Notes: generated by a model not told the origin, from the sequence alone. Counted from the first letter of the stretch, positions 34,013-43,135 are shown. The stretch: DNA of 50,503 nucleotides from Roseibium sediminicola (GCF_023156505.1 NZ_JALNMJ010000033.1:1-50503); one strand, 5' to 3'. Made by a program: numbers and translations.

Positions 34013-35116
34013 ATGAAAATCTCGGCCATCAATGTCTACCAGGTCGACCTTCCTCTCAAGGAAGGGCGCTACAGCTGGTCCAATGGAAACTTTGTCGATG
34101 TCTTCGACAGCACGGTGGTGGAGGTCGAAACCGACGAGGGCCTGAAGGGCTACGCCGAATGCTGCCCGCTCGGTTCCGCCTATCTGCCGAGCTATGCACT
34201 GGGTGTGCGCGCGGGCCTGCAGGAACTGGCGCCGCACCTGATTGGCCAGGACCCGCTCAATATCGGCGAGATCAACCGGGTGATGGACGCGGCCTTGCGC
34301 GGTCACCCTTATGCCAAGGCACCGATCGACATTGCCTGCTGGGATCTTCTGGGCAAGGCGACGGGCCAGCCGGTCTATACGCTTTTGGGAGGCGCGGCCC
34401 AGGACGACGTGGTGCTTTACCGGGCGATCAGCCAGGAAGACCCGCAAATCATGGCGAAGAAGATCGAAGGCTATGCTGCCGAGGGCTACACCAAGTTTCA
34501 GCTGAAGGTGGGCGGCGACGCCAATGACGACATCGAGCGGATCCACGCCACCCGAGCGGTCCTGAAATCCTCCGACCTGCTGGTCGCCGATGCCAATACC
34601 GGCTGGACCCGGCACGAGGCGGCCCGTGTGGTCGGTGCCGTTTCGTCCCTCGATGTCTATATCGAGCAGCCCTGCCTCACCTATGAGGAGAGCGTTTCCA
34701 TCCGCCGGCGCACCGGGTTGCCCTTCATTCTGGACGAGGTGATCGACGGGCCGAACATGCTGGTGCGCGGCATTGCCGAAGACGCCATGGACTGCATCAA
34801 CCTGAAGATCTCCAAGGTCGGCGGGCTGACCAAGGCCAAGCTGATGCGCGATCTCTGTGTTGTCCACGGCCTCCCAATGACAATTGAAGACACCTGGGGC
34901 GGTGACATCGCCACGGCGGCGATTGCCCATCTGGCGCGCTCGACGCCCTCGGACTTCACCTTCTCGGCGACCGACTTCAACAGTTATGGCACGGTGGATA
35001 TTGCCGAAGGTGCGCCGAAACGCGTCAATGGCCGGATGACCGCGGCGGACCGGCCGGGTCTCGGCATCACGCCGATCTTCGACGCATTGGGCGAGCCGGT
35101 CGCCCGCTACTCCTGA
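34013..35116 (+). CDS. enolase-superfamily cis-3-hydroxy-L-proline dehydratase
   Basis: The 367-residue mandelate racemase/muconate lactonizing-type protein has the enolase-superfamily barrel signature: KFQLKVGG with the catalytic Lys, metal ligands in LLVADANTGW (Asp), VYIEQPC (Glu) and FILDEVIDG (Asp/Glu), and the second Lys in NLKISKVGG. The N-terminal cap runs to about residue 125. A cis-3-hydroxy-L-proline dehydratase of this superfamily has been described from Labrenzia aggregata in a hydroxyproline cluster, and this gene fits by family and context. Product: 1-pyrroline-2-carboxylate. AGGAGG precedes ATG 34013. A racemase or betaine epimerase role is the main alternative. Confidence 0.8.
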   Translation: MKISAINVYQVDLPLKEGRYSWSNGNFVDVFDSTVVEVETDEGLKGYAECCPLGSAYLPSYALGVRAGLQELAPHLIGQDPLNIGEINRVMDAALRGHPYAKAPIDIACWDLLGKATGQPVYTLLGGAAQDDVVLYRAISQEDPQIMAKKIEGYAAEGYTKFQLKVGGDANDDIERIHATRAVLKSSDLLVADANTGWTRHEAARVVGAVSSLDVYIEQPCLTYEESVSIRRRTGLPFILDEVIDGPNMLVRGIAEDAMDCINLKISKVGGLTKAKLMRDLCVVHGLPMTIEDTWGGDIATAAIAHLARSTPSDFTFSATDFNSYGTVDIAEGAPKRVNGRMTAADRPGLGITPIFDALGEPVARYS

Positions 35117-35127
35117 GAGGCCCGGCC

Positions 35128-36153
35128 ATGCGCAGCAGCAAGACGATCCATGTGATTTCCTGCCATGCCGAAGGTGAGGTCGGCGATGTCATTGTCGGCG
35201 GCGTGACCCCGCCGCCGGGCGAAACGCTCTGGGAGCAGCGCAGTTTCATTGCCAGGGACGAGACACTTCGGAATTTCGTGCTGAATGAACCGCGCGGCGG
35301 GGTGTTCCGACATGTCAACCTGCTGGTGCCGCCAAAACACCCGGAGGCGGACGCCGCCTTCATCATCATGGAACCGGAGGACACGCCGCCCATGTCCGGC
35401 TCCAATTCCATCTGCGTGTCCACGGTGCTGCTCGATGGCGGCATCGTGCCGATGAGTGAACCGGTCACTGAAATGGTGCTGGAAGCGCCGGGCGGTCTGG
35501 TACGGGTCCGGGCCGACTGCCGGGACGGCAAGGCGGAGCGGATTTTTGTGCAGAATGTGGCAAGTTTTGCCGGCAAACTTTCTGCGCCGCTGGAAGTCGA
35601 AGGCCTTGGTACCTTGAGCGTCGACACGGCCTATGGCGGCGACAGTTTTGTCGTGACCGATGCCGCGGCGCTTGGCTTTGCGATCGCCGAGGACGAAGCC
35701 AAGGACATTGCCCGGCTTGGCGTGAAGATCACCAACGCCGCAAACGAACAACTCGGCTTTACCCATCCGGACAACCCGGACTGGGATCACATTTCCTTCT
35801 GTGCCTTCTGCGGTCCCCTGTCGAAAACGGAGACGGGCCTGACCGGAAAGTCAGCAGTCGCGATTCAGCCCGGCAAGGTCGACCGCTCGCCGACAGGCAC
35901 AGCCGTTTCCGCCCGCATGGCGCTGATGGCGGCAAAGGGGCAGATGAAGGTTGGCGATACGTTCGAAGCGGTCTCGATCATCGGCTCGACCTTCACCGGC
36001 CGGATCGTTGCCGAGCAGACCGTCGGCGGTCTTCCAGGCATCATTCCGGAGATATCCGGGCGCGGCTGGGTCACCGGCATTCACCAGCACATGCTGGACC
36101 CGAGCGATCCCTGGCCGACGGGTTACCGGCTCAGCGACACTTGGGGCGCGTAA
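35128..36153 (+). CDS. proline racemase-family protein with Ser/Thr active site
   Basis: The 341-residue protein is homologous in fold to the epimerase at 30304-31236, but both catalytic positions differ: Ser90 in PMSGSNSIC replaces the first Cys and Thr256 in DRSPTGTAVSA replaces the second. Loss of the second Cys to Thr is typical of trans-3-hydroxy-L-proline dehydratases, which usually keep the first Cys; the Ser/Thr combination is less usual. A trans-3-hydroxyproline dehydratase-like role is plausible from the neighbours, or the enzyme may have another or no activity. It starts 11 bases after the enolase-type gene and ends the plus-strand cluster. Confidence 0.75.
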   Translation: MRSSKTIHVISCHAEGEVGDVIVGGVTPPPGETLWEQRSFIARDETLRNFVLNEPRGGVFRHVNLLVPPKHPEADAAFIIMEPEDTPPMSGSNSICVSTVLLDGGIVPMSEPVTEMVLEAPGGLVRVRADCRDGKAERIFVQNVASFAGKLSAPLEVEGLGTLSVDTAYGGDSFVVTDAAALGFAIAEDEAKDIARLGVKITNAANEQLGFTHPDNPDWDHISFCAFCGPLSKTETGLTGKSAVAIQPGKVDRSPTGTAVSARMALMAAKGQMKVGDTFEAVSIIGSTFTGRIVAEQTVGGLPGIIPEISGRGWVTGIHQHMLDPSDPWPTGYRLSDTWGA

Positions 36154-36427
36154 GGTATGCGCATCGATCAATCGGTGAGGTTTCAGCAGTTAGAAGAAAA
36201 CGAATATTTATGGAAGCCCTTCGAAACATGACACAAATCGAAAGGAAAAATTACCAAGTTCCGAAAGTTACGTATTGTCGGCGAAGTGAAAATTTCCTCT
36301 ATTGGTTGCTATGAAACGGCGGGTTGCCGCCTTGCATTTGAGCCGGTATCGGAACGAACTGCGGTAATCTCAAAACTATTTGAGTTCTGTCTCGTTCCGT
36401 GAGGGCACATTGATAGATTTTGAGCCA
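36154..36427. promoter_or_regulatory. control region upstream of the ProC-type gene
   Basis: The 274-base gap is AT-rich at 36180-36300. It contains a short dyad, CTCAAA (36369-36374) and TTTGAG (36379-36384), about 45 bases before the ATG. I could not place a promoter firmly. No small gene is supported. Confidence 0.35.
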
Positions 36428-37291
36428 ATGGAAGACATGAAACAGCTGTTGGATCGCGGCATTTGCCTGATTGGCTGCGGCTTTATGGGACAGGCCCTGC
36501 TGCGGAGCTGGCTGGCCGACGGCATTGCCGCCGATACCGTTTTCGTCCGCGACCCGAGGCCATCCGAGTGGCTGACCGGTCAATCCGGGGTTCATATCAA
36601 TGACCCGTTCCCGGCATATCCCAGCGTGATCGTGATCGCGACCCGTCCGCAGGATGTGGAAGAGGTTCTGCCGCCGCTGAAGGCTCACGGCGGCGGAGGG
36701 ACGCTGATCCTGTCGATCGCCGCCAGCAAGCCGATCTCCCTGTTCGAGGAAAACTTCACGGACGGCACGCCGATCATCCGGGCCATGCCCAACCTGCCGG
36801 CGACCGTCGGCGCCGCGATTACCGCTTATGTCGCCAACCAGCATCCGCGCGAGGAGCAGAAGGCGCTGTTCATCCGGCTGATGTCCTGCGTCGGTTCCCT
36901 GGTTGAAATGCCGGCGGAAGATCTGCTGCCGATCGTCACGGCGCTTTCCGGCGCCGGCCCCGCCTATGTCTTTGCCATGGCGGAGGCTTTTGCCGCCGCG
37001 GGGCTGGAGCTCGGCCTGCCGGAGGATCTGGCGCATGAACTGGCGATCAAGACGGTCGCCGGCGCCGGGCGCATGCTGGCGCAACCGGATGCCGACGCCA
37101 CGGGCTTCCGCGTTGCCGTGACGTCCAAGGGCGGCACGACCGAAGCCGGCATGCTGGAATTCATGGCCGATGAAAACGGGATCCAGGACCTCGTCAAACG
37201 CACGGTCGAAGCAGCTGCGATCCGCTGCGGTGAGCTTTCCGGGTTGCCGCGACCTCCGGTCACTCGGCGGCTGCGGGTCGTCAGGGACTGA
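36428..37291 (+). CDS. pyrroline-carboxylate reductase, ProC family
   Basis: The 287-residue enzyme has the N-terminal Rossmann motif LIGCGFMGQALLRSWL, the ATRPQDVEEVLPPL and IRAMPNLPATVG blocks, and the C-terminal dimer domain with ALSGAGPAYVFAMAEAF and TSKGGTTEAGMLEF. ProC normally reduces 1-pyrroline-5-carboxylate to L-proline. Beside genes that should produce 1-pyrroline-2-carboxylate, activity on that imine is possible but not shown. The C-terminus (PRPPVTRRLRVVRD) is somewhat divergent. It converges with the fructuronate reductase gene, leaving three bases between stops. ATG 36428 is chosen over a TTG 16 codons upstream; an ATG at 36437 is also possible. Confidence 0.85.
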   Translation: MEDMKQLLDRGICLIGCGFMGQALLRSWLADGIAADTVFVRDPRPSEWLTGQSGVHINDPFPAYPSVIVIATRPQDVEEVLPPLKAHGGGGTLILSIAASKPISLFEENFTDGTPIIRAMPNLPATVGAAITAYVANQHPREEQKALFIRLMSCVGSLVEMPAEDLLPIVTALSGAGPAYVFAMAEAFAAAGLELGLPEDLAHELAIKTVAGAGRMLAQPDADATGFRVAVTSKGGTTEAGMLEFMADENGIQDLVKRTVEAAAIRCGELSGLPRPPVTRRLRVVRD

Positions 37292-37294
37292 CCT

Positions 37295-38734
37295 TCAAGC
37301 AGGCGACAAGGCAGCTGCAACGCTCTTCAGAACACCCTCTGAGCGCAGCTGGTCATAGGCGGTCTGGATCCTGGTGCTGAAGATCACGGATGCCGGCAGG
37401 TCGGTGCTGAAGATTTCTGACAGTGTCAGCAGTTCCTCAACATATTTTGCGCCGTCCGTTTCTGAAGCGATGGTTTTTATCCGGGCACTTAACGGATCGT
37501 TCAGGGGAAGATTTCCCCCCTGTTCCGAGCGTCCCCGGCAGTAGTGCATCCAGCCGGCTATCGCGAGGGCGGTGAGGGGCCAGGCGCGGCCGGTCTTCAG
37601 ATGGTCCCGAACCGGGGCAAGCAGCCGCTGCGGCAGTTTCTGGCTGCCGTCGGTCGCGATCTGGACGGTCTTGTGATGGAGGGCGCTGTTGGAAAACCGG
37701 TCGATGAGGGTGTCGGCGTAAAGCGCGATATCAACGCCATAGGGCATGTCGAGCGTCGGCGCCTGTTCCTCCAGCATCAACTGACGGCAGGCGCGCAACA
37801 GATCGGGTTCCAGCATGCAGTCTGAAATCGTCTCGAGGCCCGCGAGCGCGCCGGCATAGGCAAGGAAGGAATGGCTACCGTTCAGAAGGCGCAGCTTCAT
37901 TTTCTCAAAGGGTGCAACATCGTCGACCAGTTCCGCGCCGACCAGGTCCCACGCGGGCCGTTCACCGGCAAAGTCGTCCTCGATCACCCATTGGCGGAAC
38001 GGTTCGCACAGGATGCCGTTGGCATCCGGTCGGCCGAGAACTTCGGCAAGCTGCTTGTGAGAGGCTTGCGTCATCGCCGGTGTGATGCGGTCGACCATGG
38101 AAGAGGGAAAGCGGCAGGCCTCCCGAACCCAATTGCCGAAACCAGCGTCAAGGTGGTCCGCGAAGTCCCTGATGGCCGCGTAGCAGAGTTCGCCATTCGA
38201 TGGCAGGTTGTCACAGGACAGGATCGTCAGCGGTGGCAGACCTGCGCGCCAGCGCCGCCTAAGTCCCTCCGTGATCAGGCCGATGGCGCTTTCGGGCCGG
38301 TCGGGAGAGGCAAGGTCCTTTTCAATCGCCGGATGATAGCGGTCGAGACGGCCATCCTTGAGGCAATAGCCTTTCTCCGTGATCGTGAGCGTTATCAGGC
38401 AAAGGTCCGGATCGGCGACCTGTGCGATCAGGGCTTCGATCCCGTCTCGCGCCGGGTGCAGGGTCTTGACGATCGCGCCCACCTGGCGGAGGGCAATGTC
38501 GTCGCCCGACATTTCGCCGACCGTGTAGATCCCGTCGGCCTCGTCAAGCAGATCGAGCTCGGCCACGCCGGAATGAAGGCGGGCGGCAACGACGCCCCAA
38601 TCGGACTCGGTCCGCCGCAGCATGTCATCGTGGAAGACCAGCACATGTGCCTTGGCAAAGGCCCCGAGGCCGATGTGAAACATGCGTGGCCGCAACCGTG
38701 TGCGGTGATAACTCGGTCTCAAGAGTTCGGGCAT
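37295..38734 (-). CDS. uxuB: fructuronate reductase (mannitol dehydrogenase family)
   Basis: The 479-residue polyol-specific long-chain dehydrogenase has the NAD motif FHIGLGAFAKAHV near the N-terminus, the family block ITEKGYC, SCDNLPSNGE and the catalytic Lys-Asn-His segment KLRLLNGSHSFLAYAG. In this cluster, with beta-glucuronidase and mannonate dehydratase nearby, D-fructuronate to D-mannonate is the most likely reaction; mannitol or altronate dehydrogenase are family alternatives. It is the last gene of the minus-strand operon, 15 bases after the GH31 gene. Confidence 0.85.
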   Translation of the reverse strand: MPELLRPSYHRTRLRPRMFHIGLGAFAKAHVLVFHDDMLRRTESDWGVVAARLHSGVAELDLLDEADGIYTVGEMSGDDIALRQVGAIVKTLHPARDGIEALIAQVADPDLCLITLTITEKGYCLKDGRLDRYHPAIEKDLASPDRPESAIGLITEGLRRRWRAGLPPLTILSCDNLPSNGELCYAAIRDFADHLDAGFGNWVREACRFPSSMVDRITPAMTQASHKQLAEVLGRPDANGILCEPFRQWVIEDDFAGERPAWDLVGAELVDDVAPFEKMKLRLLNGSHSFLAYAGALAGLETISDCMLEPDLLRACRQLMLEEQAPTLDMPYGVDIALYADTLIDRFSNSALHHKTVQIATDGSQKLPQRLLAPVRDHLKTGRAWPLTALAIAGWMHYCRGRSEQGGNLPLNDPLSARIKTIASETDGAKYVEELLTLSEIFSTDLPASVIFSTRIQTAYDQLRSEGVLKSVAAALSPA

Positions 38735-38749
38735 GGGGCCATCAACGGG

Positions 38750-41134
38750 TTATGATTGTGTGAAAACAACCGGCTGCCCGCGTGTGTTCTCCACGCCGTT
38801 GACGACCAGCTGGTCCGATCCTGCCAGCCAGAGGGACACCCTGTCAAAGGCGGGGTGCCACGAACCGGTCCGTCGCCAGTCCAGATGCACGGTCCGATCT
38901 GTCCTCGCCAGACGGAACCGCGTCAGGCAATGGCTGCCTGCCAGGGCGTCCGCCGTGTCGCCATCGTCGTCATAGGCCAGCGATTGGCTTGCGGGAGCGC
39001 CGCCCGGCTGCGGGTAGATGCGCCAGGTCCGGCTGGTGTCGAGCCCCGGCTCCGAGCGCTGATTGGCGGCGGCCATCGGCAGCACGGTGCCGCCGCGCAC
39101 AAACAGGGGGATCGTCTCCAGGGTTACGGGAACCTCGATCACCTGGCCGCCCGGATGCCACTGGCTGCCGTCAAAGGTCCACCAGCCTTCGCCGTTGGCC
39201 GGCAGGGTCACTTTGCGGTGGGTGGCGCCTTCCTCGATCACGGTGGCGACCAGCAGATTTCGGCCCAGCAGAAAGTCGGTTTCCACCTCCCGGCAAGCCG
39301 GATCGTCCGGGTGATCCAGGAACAGCGGCCGCAGCATCGGTTCGCCTTCAGTCACGGCCTGGAAGAGCAGGCTGTAGAGATAGGGGATCAGCTGAGCACG
39401 CAGGTTCAAGGCGTCCCGGACAAGCGGTGTCATTTCCGGATACATCCAGGCTTCGTTTGCGGTGCCGTCGTCGTTCCACGAATGGATGGTGAAACGCGGA
39501 TGGAAGATGCCGTTCTGCACCCAGCGCAGGAACAGTTCCGGGCCGGGCCGCGGCCCGGCGAAACCGCCAACGTCATGGCCGATATTGTAAAAGCCCGAAA
39601 GGCTGAGGCCCAATCCCATCGGGATGTTCCAGCGCAGGGTGTCCCAGCTGGTGTAGTTGTCGCCCGTCCAGGTCTGGGCGTAGCGCTGGGTGCCGGGCGA
39701 CGCGCACCGGGAGATGAGATACGGGCGCTTTTGCGGCTGATTTTCCCATTGGGCGTCATAGGAGGCCCGGGTCATCAGCTGGCTGTGCAAGGGGCGGATC
39801 AAATTGACCGGGATCGGATCGCCGAACCCGGCACAGACCGCCTCGTCGTCCCAGACCTCATATTCGTTGTTGTCGTTCCAGGTGCTGTCGATGCCCTTGG
39901 CAAAGAGCTGGTCCTTGAGGTTCCGCTGCCACCAGGAAACGGTCGCCGGATTGGTGAAATCGAGATGCGAGCCGTAACCGTCCCAGAACGGCGATTGTTC
40001 CGCTTCCCCGGTTTCGCTGTCGCGGATGAAGAGCCCGGCCTTTTCCGCTTCGCCTCGCATGGGGTGGTCGTCGAGCAGCACCGGCTTGATATTGGCGATG
40101 AGATGGATGCGCGCGTCGGCATAGGCCTGGCTCATCGCCTTGGCATCCGGAAAGCGGTCCGTGTTCCAGTGGAAGACATAGCGCTTGCCCTTGATGGCGG
40201 TATAGCCCGACGACATCTGGAAACTGTCGCAGGGCATGTCTTCTTCCGACAATTTGTCCAGGAATTCCAGCAGCCGTTCCTGGGCGTTTTCGGAATCGGT
40301 ATAAGCCATGGTCGAACCGGAATAGCCGAGACCCCAGCGCGGCATGAAGGCGGTGCCGCCGGTCAGCCAGTGTTGGCGCTTGGTGATCTCAAGCACCGTC
40401 GGCGCCCAGCTGAAATAATAGTCGAGATCGCCGTCCTCTGCGCGGAAAGCCCGGAAGGGCGGATGGTAATTGTCCTTCTCGTTGCCAAGGTCGAACCAGC
40501 AGGGCGCCATGGTGTCGTAATAGAGACCGTAGGCACCGAGCGGGCCCCGGTCCGTGATCGTGAAGGGCACATGTTTGTAAAGCGGGTCGGTCGAGCGCGC
40601 GTCGTAGCCCATGGCATCGAGGTTGCGCATCTCATAGCGCCGGCCGGAACGCTCCATTCCGCCGGCTTTTTCGCCGAGGCCGTAGTGGCGTTCGTCCGCA
40701 AAGCGGCGCATGTAATGCTGCTTGCGATGATCCTTGCGGCCGACCAAATAGGCGTCCTGCGGCCGGTCGCGGGCAATTTCTCGGAACGGATCATCCTGCG
40801 AGGATCGTGCTTCCCAGATCAGAGCCAGCGGCGTTTCGACGGTCAGGCGCAAGAGATCGGTCTCAAGGACAATCGTTTCCTTCTGCGTGGTGATCGAAAA
40901 GTCCGGGCAGGAAAAGCCGCTGAGTTCTTCCCGCCGGCGGCCTTCCCAGGGTACGTCCCCGGCCGGGGCAATGGCCCAGGTCCGGTCCAGGCGGAAGGCG
41001 CCGTCCTTCAGGAGGCTGACGCGGATGAGGTCGTGTTCCAGGACCTTGACCACCAGATTGTGGTGCTCTTCGACTGTCAGGGCAAAGCCGTTGCCGGTGC
41101 TGCCGGCATAGGTCCAGGTGCGCAGGGCTTTCAT
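38750..41134 (-). CDS. GH31 family alpha-glycosidase
   Basis: The 794-residue enzyme has an N-terminal beta domain (about 1-240), a TIM barrel (about 260-600) and C-terminal beta domains. The nucleophile is Asp421 in GIDSTWNDNNEYE and the acid/base Asp492 in TWTGDNYTSWDTL, both in their GH31 contexts. No signal peptide, so it acts in the cytosol on an imported oligosaccharide or glycoside. Its place in a hexuronate operon suggests an alpha-linked substrate containing a uronic acid, which is inference. It begins five bases after the TRAP large-subunit gene. Confidence 0.88.
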   Translation of the reverse strand: MKALRTWTYAGSTGNGFALTVEEHHNLVVKVLEHDLIRVSLLKDGAFRLDRTWAIAPAGDVPWEGRRREELSGFSCPDFSITTQKETIVLETDLLRLTVETPLALIWEARSSQDDPFREIARDRPQDAYLVGRKDHRKQHYMRRFADERHYGLGEKAGGMERSGRRYEMRNLDAMGYDARSTDPLYKHVPFTITDRGPLGAYGLYYDTMAPCWFDLGNEKDNYHPPFRAFRAEDGDLDYYFSWAPTVLEITKRQHWLTGGTAFMPRWGLGYSGSTMAYTDSENAQERLLEFLDKLSEEDMPCDSFQMSSGYTAIKGKRYVFHWNTDRFPDAKAMSQAYADARIHLIANIKPVLLDDHPMRGEAEKAGLFIRDSETGEAEQSPFWDGYGSHLDFTNPATVSWWQRNLKDQLFAKGIDSTWNDNNEYEVWDDEAVCAGFGDPIPVNLIRPLHSQLMTRASYDAQWENQPQKRPYLISRCASPGTQRYAQTWTGDNYTSWDTLRWNIPMGLGLSLSGFYNIGHDVGGFAGPRPGPELFLRWVQNGIFHPRFTIHSWNDDGTANEAWMYPEMTPLVRDALNLRAQLIPYLYSLLFQAVTEGEPMLRPLFLDHPDDPACREVETDFLLGRNLLVATVIEEGATHRKVTLPANGEGWWTFDGSQWHPGGQVIEVPVTLETIPLFVRGGTVLPMAAANQRSEPGLDTSRTWRIYPQPGGAPASQSLAYDDDGDTADALAGSHCLTRFRLARTDRTVHLDWRRTGSWHPAFDRVSLWLAGSDQLVVNGVENTRGQPVVFTQS

Positions 41135-41139
41135 GGGGT

Positions 41140-42447
41140 TCAGCCTCCGTAGCCCAGCAGCAGGCGCGGCAGGAACAGGCTGAGTTCGGGCACATAGGTC
41201 ACCACCAGCAGCAGCGCGACGAGAACGGCATAGAAACCGAGCATCGGCCGCAGCACCTCGCCGATCTTTACCCCGCCGACGGAGCAGCCGACAAAGAGCG
41301 CCGAGCCGACCGGCGGCGTGCAGATGCCGATGCAGAGGTTAAAGGTCATGACCACGCCGAAATGCACCGGGTCCATGCCGAGATCCTTGACCACGGGCAG
41401 GAAGATCGGCGTGAAGATCAAGAGCGCCGGCGTCATGTCCATGAAGGTGCCAACCACCAGCAGGGCCAGATTGATGATCAGGAGCAGCACCAGCGGATTT
41501 TCCGAAAGACCTAGCAGGAGATCGGAAATGGAATAGGGAATATCGGCAAAGGCCATGGCTTTCGACATGGCGATTGAGCAGCCGATCATGAGCAACACGA
41601 TCGAGGTGGTCACCGCGCTTTCCAGAATGATGGAGGGCAGGTCCCGCCAGGTGACTTCGCGATAGACGATCAGGGCCAGGAACAAAGTATAGACCACGGC
41701 AATGGCCGAGGCTTCCGTCGCGGTGAAGACCCCGCCGATAATGCCGCCCATGACGATGACAATCAGGCCGAGCGGCAACATGGCCGCGAGCGTCTTGTCG
41801 ATCACTTCCTGAAAGCTCGGACGGTCGGCGACCGGATAGCCGCGGCGCTTGGCGATGATGCCGGCAACCACCATCAGACTGAGCCCCATCAGGATGCCGG
41901 GCACATAACCGGCGACGAAGAGGGCCGCAACGGAGGTGCCGTTGGTGATCAGCGAATAGACAATGAAGGTGGCGCTGGGCGGGATCAGCAGCCCGGTCGG
42001 GCAGGAGGCGATGTTGACGGCGGCGCTGAAGGCCGGGTTGTAGCCCTCCTTGCGCTGCAGCGGTGCCATGACGCCGCCGACAGCAGCGGCCGAGGCGACG
42101 GCGGAGCCGGAGATCGAGCCGAACATCATGTTGGCGAGCACGTTGCAATGGGCCAGCGCGCCCGGCAGGCGGCCGCCAAGCACCTTGGCGAACTCGATCA
42201 GGCGCATGGCAATGCCGCCGCGGTTCATGATGTTGCCGGCCAGAATGAAAAACGGGATCGCCAGCAGGGTGAAACTGTCGAGGCCCGAGGCCACCTGCTG
42301 GGCGACGATATAGACCGACTGGTCGAAGGACATGAACAGCAGGAAGGTGGCGAAAGCCGCGAGCCCGATCGCATAGGCGATCGGAACGCCCAGGATCATT
42401 AAAAGCGCGAATGTCCCGAAGAGGACGAGGACCGATTGAATATCCAT
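41140..42447 (-). CDS. TRAP transporter large permease (DctM type)
   Basis: The 435-residue membrane protein has about 12 hydrophobic helices. Family blocks are GVPIAYAIGLAAFATFL near the N-terminus, GIAMRLIEFAKVLGGRLPGALAHCNVLANMMFGSISGSAVASAAAVGG, and FGVVMTFNLCIGICTPPVGSALFVG near the C-terminus. It drives sodium-coupled uptake of an organic acid delivered by the periplasmic protein encoded at 43234. The small subunit gene lies 19 bases upstream in the same operon. Confidence 0.95.
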   Translation of the reverse strand: MDIQSVLVLFGTFALLMILGVPIAYAIGLAAFATFLLFMSFDQSVYIVAQQVASGLDSFTLLAIPFFILAGNIMNRGGIAMRLIEFAKVLGGRLPGALAHCNVLANMMFGSISGSAVASAAAVGGVMAPLQRKEGYNPAFSAAVNIASCPTGLLIPPSATFIVYSLITNGTSVAALFVAGYVPGILMGLSLMVVAGIIAKRRGYPVADRPSFQEVIDKTLAAMLPLGLIVIVMGGIIGGVFTATEASAIAVVYTLFLALIVYREVTWRDLPSIILESAVTTSIVLLMIGCSIAMSKAMAFADIPYSISDLLLGLSENPLVLLLIINLALLVVGTFMDMTPALLIFTPIFLPVVKDLGMDPVHFGVVMTFNLCIGICTPPVGSALFVGCSVGGVKIGEVLRPMLGFYAVLVALLLVVTYVPELSLFLPRLLLGYGG

Positions 42448-42466
42448 GAAAGTCTCTTGTTCCTAG

Positions 42467-42988
42467 TCAGTCCAGCGGGCCGCCGACCGTGGTGGTCTGT
42501 TGATCATTTGGGCCGCGGCCCTCGCGGAAGAGGTCGACCAGGAAGGTCAGACAGTAGTAGAGCATGCAGATCCCGGAGAACGGGATGGCGATGTAGATCA
42601 GTCCCATGGGCAGGCGCAGCGCTGGGGAGACCTGCTGGGTCTCCAGGGTGCGGCTCACCAGGTCCAGGCCGCCATAGATCATCACGACACCGGCGAAGAA
42701 GGCGATGGCGGCGATGATGGCGCAATTGACCAGCCGGCGCAGGGCGCCGGTGGTGATCACCGGCAGCAGGTCGATCGCCAGATGGCGGCGCTGGCCGAGG
42801 GTATAGGCTCCACCCAGAAGCGCGACCCAGATAAACAGGAACCGTGCCATTTCGTCGGTGACGGTGCTCGGGCTCTGCAGCACGTAGCGCGAGACGACCT
42901 GCCAGACGACGCAAGCGACCAGAACGGTAAAGGCGATGGTGATGACAAGGCGCAGGATCAGGTCCACGCCTCTTGTGATGAGTGCCAC
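42467..42988 (-). CDS. TRAP transporter small permease (DctQ type)
   Basis: The 173-residue protein has four membrane helices with the DctQ core VTDEMARFLFIWVALLGGAYTLGQRRHLAIDLL. Translation starts at GTG 42988, supported by GGGAGGAA upstream on the minus strand. It is the first gene of the minus-strand hexuronide operon and faces the TRAP binding-protein gene across the divergent promoter. Confidence 0.92.
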   Translation of the reverse strand: MALITRGVDLILRLVITIAFTVLVACVVWQVVSRYVLQSPSTVTDEMARFLFIWVALLGGAYTLGQRRHLAIDLLPVITTGALRRLVNCAIIAAIAFFAGVVMIYGGLDLVSRTLETQQVSPALRLPMGLIYIAIPFSGICMLYYCLTFLVDLFREGRGPNDQQTTTVGGPLD

Positions 42989-43073
42989 GATGTTCCTCCC
43001 ATGCCGGAGCGCGCGCCTTGCAAATGCGGGCGCGCAATCGGTGTCCGGCAGGACTAGACATGCGCCAGGAAAT

Positions 43074-43093
43074 AAAATTGGTCAACCAATTTT
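43074..43093. promoter_or_regulatory. UxuR/ExuR-type operator 1
   Basis: AAAATTGGTCAACCAATTTT is a perfect inverted repeat (9-base arms, two-base centre). It matches the E. coli UxuR/ExuR consensus AAATTGGTATACCAATTT at all but the centre. It lies 86 bases before the TRAP small-subunit start and 141 before the binding-protein start, so the GntR protein encoded at 46074-46814 could silence both arms. Confidence 0.82.
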
Positions 43094-43117
43094 GCGAAAA
43101 AGGTTGACTGATTTTGA

Positions 43118-43135
43118 AAATTGGACGAACAATTT
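43118..43135. promoter_or_regulatory. UxuR/ExuR-type operator 2
   Basis: AAATTGGACGAACAATTT keeps both outer half-sites of the consensus and matches 14 of 18 positions. Its centre is 43 bases from that of operator 1, close to four helical turns, so two repressor dimers could sit on one face of the DNA. A possible -35 TTGACT lies between them at 43104-43109. Confidence 0.65.

Noticed and set aside
38756..41152. A 798-codon open frame on the plus strand opposite the GH31 gene
   Set aside because: It mirrors the GH31 gene almost end to end. In GC-rich DNA with strong third-position bias the antisense frame stays open by chance. The translation is rich in Arg, Gly and Pro without domains, while the minus strand shows clear GH31 catalytic motifs.
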